The notes beneath the pieces were generated by a model. It was not told where the DNA came from and did not search any database. It saw only the letters and a program-made list of their open reading frames with translations. A stretch of 10,449 nucleotides of DNA, taken from assembly GCA_023254755.1 (NCBI GenBank), contig JALRKU010000065.1, positions 1-10,449 of the forward strand, given 5' to 3'. Positions within the stretch are counted from its first letter, which is position 1, and every line of letters begins with the position of its first letter. The DNA comes from Aeromicrobium sp. (GTDB taxonomy: Bacteria > Actinomycetota > Actinomycetes > Propionibacteriales > Nocardioidaceae). The position numbers were made by a program, and so were the translations under genes. Below, one piece after another: positions 1 to 6,043 of this stretch.

Positions 1-162
1 GTGCTCACCCGCGAGCAGCTGCTCGCCGACGTCTGGGGCTGGGCCGACGCCTCCGGGACCCGCACCGTCGACAGCCACCTGAAGGCGCTGCGTCGCAAGC
101 TGGGCGCGCACCGGTTCCGCACGGTCCACGGGGTGGGGTACGCCCTCGAGGCGGACGCGTGA
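1..162 (+). CDS. Response regulator, OmpR/PhoB family, C-terminal fragment
   Basis: This is the last 53 residues of a winged-helix DNA-binding domain; the receiver domain lies before the window. The visible part begins VLTREQLLADVWGW, contains the recognition-helix stretch RTVDSHLKALRRKLG, and ends in the wing/terminal strand FRTVHGVGYALEADA. These are hallmarks of OmpR/PhoB response regulators, which bind promoter DNA after phosphorylation of a receiver aspartate. The stop TGA (160-162) overlaps the GTG start of the histidine kinase (159-161), a GTGA overlap typical of translational coupling, so the two form a two-component pair. The base-1 GTG is within the gene and is not its start. The target genes cannot be told from this fragment, but the DUF4173 gene downstream is in the same orientation and probably in the same operon. 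Confidence 0.9.
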   Translation: MLTREQLLADVWGWADASGTRTVDSHLKALRRKLGAHRFRTVHGVGYALEADA

Positions 163-1646
163 GCCGCGACCTGCGCCCGCTCGACCCGGTCAGGTCGATC
201 AAGGCCAAGCTCGGAGCGCTGGTCGCCGCGGCGGTCGCGGTCGCCAGCCTGGTCGCGGCCGTCACCACCTCGGCCGGTGCCGCTCCCGTGCTGGTGGTGC
301 CCGTGGCCGTCGGCGTGGGCCTGCTCGTGACCCAGGTGCTCGCCCGGGGGATGACCTCGCCGCTGCGCGAGATGACGGCGGCGGCGAGCCGGATGGCCGA
401 CGGCCACTACGGGCAGCGGGTCCGGACCGACTCGCGCGACGAGGTCGGCGACCTCGCGGTCGCGTTCAACCGCATGGCCGCGACCCTGGAGTCGGTCGAC
501 CAGCAGCGCCGTGACCTGGTCGCGAACGTCTCGCACGAGCTGCGGACCCCGATCGCGGCGCTGCACGCCGTGCTGGAGAACCTCGCCGACGGCGTGACGG
601 CGCCCGATCCCGACACGCTCCGTGCCGCCCACGAGCAGACCGAGCGGTTGACCCGACTGGTGTCGGACCTGCTCGACCTGTCGCGCGTCGAGGAGGGGAT
701 CGAGCCCTTCAGTCCCGTGGCGACGGACCTCGGCACCCTGCTGAGGGAGGCCGTCGAGCGTCATCGCGACGACCGCCTCGAGCACGTGGTGGCCGTGGAG
801 CCCGCCGGACTGACGGTCGACGTCGACCCCGACCGGATCGACCAGCTGCTGGCCAACCTGCTGACCAACGCGAACCGGCACAGCCCCCCGGGGGGCACGG
901 TCGAGCTGCGGGCCGTCGCCGACGACGACGTCGTGGTGCTCACGGTGTCCGACGAGGGTCCCGGCATCCCGGTCGCCGATCGTGACCGCGTGTTCGAGCG
1001 GTTCGCGACGAGCTCGGCCCGACACAGCGGGACGGGCCTGGGCCTGGCGATCGCACGCTGGGTCGCCCACCTGCACGGCGGCACGATCGTCGCCGCCGCT
1101 CCCGAGCGCGGCGGAGCCAGCCTCGTGGTCACGCTGCCCCGCCACGCCGACACCGCCGTCCACCCGAAGGAGCCTCTGCCCATGAGCACCCTGACCCCTC
1201 CCGCACCCGAGCCGACGGGCCTGGGCACCTCGCCGACCGCGACCGGCCTCCTCGACCGGCTCTGGCCCGACACGGAGGCCGGGCGCCCACGTCTCGTCGC
1301 CGCCTGCGCGGCCGTCGGCACCGCGGCCGCGATCGTCCTGCCCGAGCACGCCCTCGGCGTGGGCTGGGCCCTCGTGTGGGCGGCGGCGTGCGCGATCGTC
1401 GTCTGGGCGCGTCGCTGTCGCCCTGGCACCCGGCGGACGTCGTCGACGTGGTCCTGGCCTCGGCGCTGCTCTCGATGCTCGCCGTCCGCGACGCGGAGTG
1501 GGTCACGGTGCCGTGCGCCCTGGCCGCCCTGGCGGTCGTCGCGCTCAACGCGTCCCGCGCACGCACGGCCCTCGGGTCGGTCCTCGCGCTCGCCGCGGTA
1601 CCGCTCGCCGGGCTGCGCGGACTGCCCTGGCTCGGGCGCTCCCTGA
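159..1646 (+). CDS. Sensor histidine kinase (HAMP, HisKA, HATPase), reading frame continues into DUF4173
   Basis: This membrane sensor kinase pairs with the upstream response regulator. Two hydrophobic segments (about residues 18-36 and 43-62) are separated by only a few residues, so there is almost no extracytoplasmic domain and signal sensing is probably within the membrane. A HAMP linker follows (about 63-115), then the dimerisation/phosphoacceptor helix with NVSHELRTP (His126). The ATP-binding domain has an N box at NLLTNANRH (about 233-241), a G1 box at DEGPGI (265-270) and a G2 box at GTGLGL (291-296). The kinase fold ends near LVVTLPR (about 328, base 1142). No stop follows: the frame runs through the probable DUF4173 start at 1182 and ends at 1646 in sequence that is out of the DUF4173 frame. 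The functional kinase is therefore about 159-1181 (341 residues). The remaining residues are either a fused DUF4173 N-terminus (two further membrane segments) or an artefact of a missing or extra base. Confidence 0.9.
   Translation: MSRDLRPLDPVRSIKAKLGALVAAAVAVASLVAAVTTSAGAAPVLVVPVAVGVGLLVTQVLARGMTSPLREMTAAASRMADGHYGQRVRTDSRDEVGDLAVAFNRMAATLESVDQQRRDLVANVSHELRTPIAALHAVLENLADGVTAPDPDTLRAAHEQTERLTRLVSDLLDLSRVEEGIEPFSPVATDLGTLLREAVERHRDDRLEHVVAVEPAGLTVDVDPDRIDQLLANLLTNANRHSPPGGTVELRAVADDDVVVLTVSDEGPGIPVADRDRVFERFATSSARHSGTGLGLAIARWVAHLHGGTIVAAAPERGGASLVVTLPRHADTAVHPKEPLPMSTLTPPAPEPTGLGTSPTATGLLDRLWPDTEAGRPRLVAACAAVGTAAAIVLPEHALGVGWALVWAAACAIVVWARRCRPGTRRTSSTWSWPRRCSRCSPSATRSGSRCRAPWPPWRSSRSTRPAHARPSGRSSRSPRYRSPGCADCPGSGAP
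1166..1172 (+). promoter_or_regulatory. Ribosome binding site for DUF4173 start at 1182
   Basis: GAAGGAG lies nine bases before the ATG at 1182, a strong Shine-Dalgarno match at good spacing. It supports independent initiation of the DUF4173 protein although the kinase frame is open across it. The ATG also forms an ATGA with a TGA in another frame (1183-1185), which is where the kinase would stop if it were read one base later. Confidence 0.6.
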
Positions 1647-2671
1647 CCGTGGCCCGCGGATCGCACCGCTGGGTCGCGGTGATCCGCACCTCGGTCGTGA
1701 GCGTCGTGCTGCTCGTCGCCTTCGGCGCGCTGTTCGCCTCGGCCGACGCGCTGTTCGCCGACTGGATCGGCATGATCGTGCCCAGCGTCCCGTTGCACGA
1801 CGTCCCGGCCCGGGCCGTCCTCGGCACGGTCGTCGCGGGCATCACCCTGGCGGCCGCGTACGTCGCGCTCGCCCCACCGGCGGTCGACGCCGCCCGTCGT
1901 CTCGGCCGTCGCTCGACGAGTCGGTTCGAGTGGCTCGTGCCGCTGGTCGTCGTCGACGCCGTGATGGCCGTGTTCCTGGTGGCACAGGCGACGGCCCTGT
2001 TCGGGGGCCACGCCTACCTGCGACGCACCACGGGACTGACCTACGCCGAGTACGTGCACCAGGGCTTCGGCGAGCTCACCGTCGCGACCTTGCTCACCCT
2101 CTCGGTGCTCGGCTGGGTCGGCCGCACCGCGGCTCCGGGCCGCCACCGTGACGTCGCCGCCGGCGCGCTCGGTGTCATGACGCTCGTGGTGGTCACCTCG
2201 GCGCTGCACCGGATGAGTCTCTACATGGACGCGTACGGCTTCACCCGGCTGCGCCTGCTGGTCTCGGTGTTCGAGGGCTGGCTCGGCGTGGTCGTGGCGC
2301 TCGTCCTCGTCGGAGGCCTGCTCAGAGCCACCTGGGTCGCGCGCGTGGCGATCCGGGTCGGAGCAGCTGCCCTGCTCGCCCTCGCGCTGGCCAACCCCGA
2401 CGCGTGGATCGCCGAGCACAACCTGACCCGGGACACGTCGACCACGCCGATCGACTACGGCTACCTCGGGACGCTGTCGTCGGACGCGTACCCCGTGATC
2501 GCGCGGCTTCCGCAGGCGGAGTTCGTCTGCGTCACGTCGGCGTCGGTCGAGCGGATCGACGACGAGGGATGGCTCGGGTGGAACCTGGGTCGCCACCGGG
2601 CCGCGGACCTCGAGGACAGGCGTCCGCCGGCCGCCGACGGCGCGCCGTGCGTCAGGCCTTCGGGGCCTTGA
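1182..2671 (+). CDS. DUF4173 (DUF4153-like) multi-spanning membrane protein, apparent frameshift near 1400-1415
   Basis: The N-terminus MSTLTPPAPEP starts at ATG 1182 behind a good ribosome binding site and continues to about GVGWALVWAAACAIVVWA in the kinase's frame. From about 1410 the matching continuation (SPWHPADVVDVVLASALLS) is in the frame one base back, and it stays open to the TGA at 2669-2671. Joined, the product is about 496 residues, which fits the family. It has many hydrophobic segments, YMDAYGFTRLRL in the middle, and GWLGWNLGRHRA near the end, which I recall as typical of DUF4173. The function is unknown. DUF4173 genes commonly sit after two-component genes in actinobacteria, as here. 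The junction lacks an obvious slippery heptamer, so a one-base deletion (real or a sequencing error at the GC-rich run near 1408-1412) is more likely than programmed shifting. If only the downstream frame is translated, it could begin as late as ATG 1376. The end overlaps the opposite-strand usp gene by 20 bases. Confidence 0.78.
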
Positions 2672-2673
2672 CG
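2650..2673. terminator. Hairpin over the convergent DUF4173/usp stop codons
   Basis: AGGCC (2654-2658) pairs with GGCCT (2664-2668) around TTCGG. After a single bulged T (2669) the stem extends by four more pairs (CGTC 2650-2653 with GACG 2670-2673). The hairpin spans the stop codons of both convergent genes, and the TTCG loop is of a stable kind. There is no T tract on either side. A bidirectional terminator or end-stabilising structure is an inference. Confidence 0.4.
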
Positions 2674-3044
2674 GTGACGACGGGGCACTCGGCGTCGAAC
2701 AGCACCGTCTGCACGGTGGATCCCATCACCAGCTTGCCCACGGGGGAGCGGCGGCGCTGACCGAGCACGATCAGGTCGGCGCTCTCCAGACGCGCGTGGT
2801 CGAGGATCGACGCTGCGGCGCCGGCACCACCCGCGAGGTGCACGACCTCGCCGTCGAGGCCGTCGGCGGCGAGCCGGGCCTCGACGTGCTCGATCACGAC
2901 GTCGGGCGTCACCTCGGGGTGCGGCGGCAGCCCACCCACGATCACGACCAGACGCGACGAGTCGAGGCCCGCCTGCGCGAAGGCCCAGTCCAGGGCCGCA
3001 TCGCTCTCGGGGGACATGTCGTAGCCGGCGACGATGGTGCTCAT
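2652..3044 (-). CDS. Universal stress protein, UspA family
   Basis: This 130-residue single-domain Usp has a typical opening (MSTIVAGYDMSPESDAALDWA) and the C-terminal nucleotide-site region GQRRRSPVGKLVMGST followed by VLFDAECPVVTVK. The classical ATP motif is G-2X-G-9X-G(S/T). Here it reads G95-2X-R98-9X-G108-S109, so the second glycine is an arginine; RRRSPVGK-type Usps are common, and ATP binding is possible but not assured. Usps are soluble cytoplasmic proteins linked to survival under starvation, hypoxia or redox stress. The ATG at 3042-3044 is preceded at six bases by TAGCGT, so the gene probably has its own leaderless promoter and is not only read through from the MpaB-type gene 77 bases upstream on the same strand. 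The 3' end overlaps DUF4173 tail to tail. Confidence 0.95.
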   Translation of the reverse strand: MSTIVAGYDMSPESDAALDWAFAQAGLDSSRLVVIVGGLPPHPEVTPDVVIEHVEARLAADGLDGEVVHLAGGAGAAASILDHARLESADLIVLGQRRRSPVGKLVMGSTVQTVLFDAECPVVTVKAPKA

Positions 3045-3050
3045 GGGTCG

Positions 3051-3056
3051 ACGCTA
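3051..3056 (-). promoter_or_regulatory. -10 box of usp, leaderless start
   Basis: Read on the minus strand, TAGCGT is followed by six bases (cgaccc) and then the ATG of usp. This fits the actinobacterial TAnnnT -10 with transcription starting at or next to the start codon. No Shine-Dalgarno sequence fits in the space. I see no convincing -35; a TTGTCA further upstream is about 27 bases away, too far. Confidence 0.55.
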
Positions 3057-3081
3057 GCGCCCCGCACCGAGCCAGCGGAAT

Positions 3082-3107
3082 CCTGACAAACGGCCACCTT
3101 CGTCAGG
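3082..3107. repeat. Inverted repeat CCTGAC/GTCAGG between usp and the oxygenase gene
   Basis: CCTGAC (3082-3087) and GTCAGG (3102-3107) form perfect 6-base arms with a 14-base spacer. The repeat sits after the oxygenase stop and upstream of the usp promoter. It could be an operator for usp or a weak 3' structure of the oxygenase transcript. The arms are short, so chance is a real alternative. Confidence 0.25.
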
Positions 3108-3121
3108 TCCCGCCCTCGCGG

Positions 3122-4357
3122 TCACGTCGACAGGCGGGCCACGTCGGGCTCGTCGTCGCCGAAGTAGCGCCGCATCAGCGCGTCGCGGTTGCGCCGCGAC
3201 GACCACTGCAGGTACTCCTCGCCCCACGCCGTCCGGCCGACGACCCAGTACTTCACGACGTTCTTCGGCACCACCAGGGCCGTGGCCCAGGGCAGCCGCC
3301 GGGGCAGGTCGAGGTCGTCGAGTCCGCGTCGACCCAGGAACACCCGGAGCATGCTCAGCAGCCGCTCCTGGGTGTACCGGCCGCGCAGGCCCGACAAGGC
3401 TCCGTACCGCAGGGTGAGCTGCGCGTCCACGATGCTGTTCGCGAGCTGTCCGCCCGCCTCGGTGACGTCGTCCTGCGCGCGCAGGACGTGGTAGTTCAGG
3501 CGATGCCGCTCCCGCTCGGTGTCGACGAGCCAGTCGTCCTCGACGCCCATGAGCCAGCCGACGTACTTCCACAGGTGCATGACGGCTCGCGAGTCCGCCC
3601 GGGTGATCCGGACACCGAGCGCGCGGGCGCCCAGGAGCAGGGCACCGTCGAACAGACCCAGCGTCGCCGCCTGGTCCGACGCGTTGATCGGCAGCCCCCA
3701 GTAGGCGGTGTCCCAGCGTCCGCTGTCCCGGAAGCTGTGGTTGACCAGGGCGTGCATCAGGCGCACGTGCACGGTCAGGTGCCAGCCCTCGCCGTCGCGG
3801 AGCATCGCGTCGTGGCCCGAGACTGCGATGCCCCACTTCTGCGTCTCGCCCAGGCGCCGCCGGGTCGTGTCGCCGGCCAGCCCGCCCGTCGCGACCAGCA
3901 GGTCGGTCGGTCCGCCGAACCGGTAACCCCCGATGAGCGCGAGCTGGAGCAGGACGTCGGAGGCGTTGCGGCCGAGGCGGCGATAGATCCGGGCGCCCTC
4001 GTTGACCAGGTCCATGTCGACCCACGCGGGGGTGGCCTCGACGTGCTCGAAGAAGGCGCGCAGCGCCGGGGGAGCGTCGGGCACCGTGGCGAGGCCGCCG
4101 CGCAGCGCGCGCTGGAACTGCTGCATGGACGCCCGGTCGTCTCCTGACGACCGCATGGCGACGGCCAGCCGCTCGCCGATCTCGTCGCAGACCATGAAGC
4201 GCCGGCCGATCTGCTCCATCAGGTCCTCGTCGACGCGGTGGACACGACCGACGACCTTGAGCACGCGGCCGATCGACGCTGCGCGCCGTTCTCCGGCGCG
4301 GAAGCGCCCGGGGAGGACGGGCAGCTCGTCGGTGCCTGCGGAAGCGGTGAGGGTCAC
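3122..4357 (-). CDS. Oxygenase MpaB family protein (DUF2236, Lcp-like, putative heme-dependent)
   Basis: This 411-residue protein resembles the MpaB/latex-clearing-protein superfamily: mostly helical b-type heme proteins, of which Lcp cleaves polyisoprene with O2 and MpaB acts in fungal mycophenolic acid synthesis. The conserved core is present. Arg168 and Thr172 lie in RRRLGETQKW, and His202 in VRLMHALV is 30 residues after the Thr. This is the same spacing as I recall for the Lcp Arg164/Thr168/His198 set, so His202 is the likely proximal heme ligand. The Lcp lysine between Arg and Thr is Glu171 here. The C-terminus has the basic/aromatic stretch NVVKYWVVGRTAWGEEYLQW. I see no signal peptide or Tat motif, so the enzyme is probably cytoplasmic and not a rubber-degrading secreted Lcp. 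The start is GTG (4355-4357) with no visible ribosome binding site. It diverges from a TetR gene 44 bases away, its likely regulator. The substrate is unknown. Confidence 0.85.
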   Translation of the reverse strand: MTLTASAGTDELPVLPGRFRAGERRAASIGRVLKVVGRVHRVDEDLMEQIGRRFMVCDEIGERLAVAMRSSGDDRASMQQFQRALRGGLATVPDAPPALRAFFEHVEATPAWVDMDLVNEGARIYRRLGRNASDVLLQLALIGGYRFGGPTDLLVATGGLAGDTTRRRLGETQKWGIAVSGHDAMLRDGEGWHLTVHVRLMHALVNHSFRDSGRWDTAYWGLPINASDQAATLGLFDGALLLGARALGVRITRADSRAVMHLWKYVGWLMGVEDDWLVDTERERHRLNYHVLRAQDDVTEAGGQLANSIVDAQLTLRYGALSGLRGRYTQERLLSMLRVFLGRRGLDDLDLPRRLPWATALVVPKNVVKYWVVGRTAWGEEYLQWSSRRNRDALMRRYFGDDEPDVARLST

Positions 4358-4366
4358 GGCGTGATG

Positions 4367-4394
4367 GTGACACGAGCATTCGCTCGCATACCAT
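4367..4394 (+). promoter_or_regulatory. Promoter of the TetR gene, leaderless
   Basis: GTGACA (4367-4372, five of six matches to TTGACA) and TACCAT (4389-4394) are separated by 16 bases. Seven bases then precede the ATG at 4402. The transcript is thus predicted to begin at the start codon. The interval also serves as the upstream region of the divergent oxygenase gene. Confidence 0.55.
4373..4386. promoter_or_regulatory. Putative TetR operator, CGAGC-N4-GCTCG
   Basis: This perfect inverted repeat with 5-base arms and an ATTC centre lies exactly between the -35 and -10 of the TetR promoter, about 16-29 bases before the oxygenase start. CATTCGC also occurs twice in direct orientation (4377-4383 and 4392-4398). 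TetR-family dimers bind such repeats and block RNA polymerase. Position and symmetry suggest autorepression and control of the divergent oxygenase; binding is inferred. Confidence 0.5.
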
Positions 4395-4401
4395 TCGCAT
4401 C

Positions 4402-5022
4402 ATGGCTCCCGTGTCGCCCGACCCCCACCTGCGCAAGAGCCCGCGCCAGGAGCGCTCGCGCCAGATGGTCGACCGGATCGTCGAGGCGGGCCGCACCGTG
4501 CTGCTCGAGCAGGGCCACGAGCGCACCACCACCAACCGCGTCGCCGACGAGGCCGGCATCAGCCCGGGCTCGCTGTACCAGTACTTCCCGAACAAGGAGG
4601 CGATCCTGGCCGCCGTGATGGACCGCTACTCCAGGGACGTCTCCGAGGAGCTGGCCGGCCTGGTCGCTCCGCCGGGACGCCGAGATCCCGTCGCGACGCT
4701 GCGCGCGACGTTCCACGGGCTCCTCGACGTGCTGGAGACGCATCGCGAGTTCGTGCGGCTGGTGACGGAGGTGCTGCCGCGCACCCAGACGGGGGAGCGG
4801 ACCGGGGAGATCGAACGTCGCGTCCGGGACCTGGTCGGTGCGTACCTGGCGTTCGCTCCGTCCACGAGCCGCATCGCGCCGGCCGCGTCGGCGTGGATCC
4901 TGGTGCGCATGGTCGAGCACCTCAGTGTGCAGTACGTGCTGGAATCACCGGAGATCTCCCGCGATCAGCTCGTCGACGAGATGGTGCGACTGACGATCGC
5001 CCACGTGGCTCCTGCGTCATAG
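4402..5022 (+). CDS. TetR/AcrR family transcriptional regulator
   Basis: This 206-residue one-component regulator has a basic N-terminal arm (RKSPRQERSRQMVDRIVEAG). The helix-turn-helix lies at about residues 42-61 (TTTNRVADEAGISPGSLYQY), followed by the usual FPNKEAILAAV. The all-helical C-terminal part is the ligand-binding/dimer domain and is too variable to name a ligand. The ATG at 4402 is chosen because a -10 box lies seven bases before it and the N-terminal arm has normal length. The gene is divergent from the MpaB-like oxygenase and convergent with the phosphotransferase gene. The oxygenase is the most likely target, since divergent TetR genes usually regulate their neighbour. The ligand may be the oxygenase substrate or a related hydrophobic compound (inference). 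Confidence 0.95.
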   Translation: MAPVSPDPHLRKSPRQERSRQMVDRIVEAGRTVLLEQGHERTTTNRVADEAGISPGSLYQYFPNKEAILAAVMDRYSRDVSEELAGLVAPPGRRDPVATLRATFHGLLDVLETHREFVRLVTEVLPRTQTGERTGEIERRVRDLVGAYLAFAPSTSRIAPAASAWILVRMVEHLSVQYVLESPEISRDQLVDEMVRLTIAHVAPAS

Positions 5023-5039
5023 GCGACCGAACGCGAGCA

Positions 5040-5057
5040 CCGGTCGGATCAGACCGG
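5040..5057. terminator. GC hairpin between convergent tetR and phosphotransferase genes
   Basis: CCGGTC (5040-5045) and GACCGG (5052-5057) form a perfect 6-base stem around GGATCA. The hairpin overlaps the stop codon of the minus-strand gene and lies 18 bases after the TetR stop. There is no T tract, as is common in high-GC actinobacteria. A role as bidirectional terminator is inferred from position. Confidence 0.4.
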
Positions 5058-5951
5058 GTCGTCGAGGGCCTTGGCGATGGTCAGGTTGAGCGACGTCAGG
5101 GTCGGCCAGCCCTCCTCGGCGAACTCGTGGGCGTCGAGCACCGCGTGGGCGATGCTCCAGGAGCGGGCGTCGTCCAGGTCGATCCCGGCGGTGTCGGCGA
5201 CGACCTCGAGGCGGTGGCGCACCATCCACCGCAGACCGGCACCCGTGCCGTACTCCTCGACCCGGTTGCGCAGGGCCGCGTGCACGTCGAAGCCGGCGGG
5301 CCCCGCCACCGGCTGCGGGTCGATGGCCAGCCAGGGCTCGCGCGACGCGGCCAGCACGTTGCCGTAGTGCAGGTCCAGGTGGAGCAGCCTCGGCTCGTAG
5401 GGGCGGTGGTCGAAGATCTCGAGCGCCCGCTCGGCCCATCGCCGCGGCACGGTCCGCGGCCTGTCACGCAGCGGCGCGATCCGGTGGGTCACCGCGTCGG
5501 CGAACGCCGGGACGGTCGCGGGGGGAGCGACGTGCAGCCGACGCAGGAGCCCGCCGATCACCTCGCACGCCTCGGTCGCCTCGACGCCGTGCAGGTCGTG
5601 GCCCGGTCGGAGCGACTCCAGCAGGAGGGCGTGCGCCGCCGGGTGCGCCGCGACGAGACGGACGATGCCGCGCCCGCCCCAGTGCCGCAGCCCGACGTGC
5701 TCGTGGTCCGCCTCGCGGTGCGGCCAGCTGATCTTGAGCACGAGCGGCTCGCCGTCGCGCTCGACCGGGAGGACGAGCGCGTTGTGCCCGTTCGTCGCCG
5801 GCCCGGTCACCCGCAGGTCCCACGCGTCGAGGCGGTCCTGCACGAGTCCCGGCAGCCGACGCAGCCAGGTGTCGCCGTCGACGCCGTGGTCCGGCGACCG
5901 GCCCGTCAGCCGGCGGACCAGATCGGCCGGCAGCGGGACGGAGGCGGACAC
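5049..5951 (-). CDS. Aminoglycoside/hydroxyurea phosphotransferase-like kinase (APH(6) family)
   Basis: This 300-residue protein has the layout of the APH(6) streptomycin 6-kinase / hydroxyurea kinase family (PF04655), which transfers ATP gamma-phosphate to an aminoglycoside hydroxyl. The N-lobe lysine is in PLVLKISWP (Lys73). The catalytic loop is HLDLHYGN (191-198) with Asp193 as catalytic base and Asn198. The metal-binding Asp is in WLAIDPQP (Asp211). The usual HGDLH has Leu in place of Gly192, a small departure that also occurs elsewhere in this fold. Length is normal and all key residues are present, so it is probably an active small-molecule kinase. Whether it confers resistance or acts on a cellular metabolite cannot be told: there is no mobile element around it, so it looks like an intrinsic chromosomal gene. 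GTG is the start (5949-5951). GACAAT six bases upstream could be a weak -10 for leaderless transcription. It converges on tetR. Confidence 0.85.
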   Translation of the reverse strand: MSASVPLPADLVRRLTGRSPDHGVDGDTWLRRLPGLVQDRLDAWDLRVTGPATNGHNALVLPVERDGEPLVLKISWPHREADHEHVGLRHWGGRGIVRLVAAHPAAHALLLESLRPGHDLHGVEATEACEVIGGLLRRLHVAPPATVPAFADAVTHRIAPLRDRPRTVPRRWAERALEIFDHRPYEPRLLHLDLHYGNVLAASREPWLAIDPQPVAGPAGFDVHAALRNRVEEYGTGAGLRWMVRHRLEVVADTAGIDLDDARSWSIAHAVLDAHEFAEEGWPTLTSLNLTIAKALDDPV

Positions 5952-6030
5952 CGGACCATTGTCCCCGCGGGACGCGGCCCCTGGCTCAGCAGCGTCGACC
6001 CGGCGGCGACGTTCGACGGCGTCTCTGGCC

Positions 6031-6036
6031 TACGCT
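6031..6036 (+). promoter_or_regulatory. -10 box of the LtrA gene, leaderless start
   Basis: TACGCT is followed by seven bases (gctgggc) and then GTG 6044. The TAnnnT pattern and spacing predict a transcript starting at the GTG. They favour this start over the in-frame ATG at 6071. No ribosome binding site is visible. Confidence 0.55.
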
Positions 6037-6043
6037 GCTGGGC

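Noticed and set aside
1395..1420. Programmed -1 ribosomal frameshifting in DUF4173
   Set aside because: No X-XXY-YYZ heptamer and no clear downstream pseudoknot were seen; an indel is simpler.
761..2596. Long minus-strand open frame opposite the kinase and DUF4173
   Set aside because: There is no recognisable domain, the composition is biased, and plus-strand genes are clear.
3054..4595. Minus-strand open frame covering the oxygenase region in another frame
   Set aside because: Arg/Ala/Pro-rich out-of-frame shadow; the MpaB-family protein is in the other minus frame.
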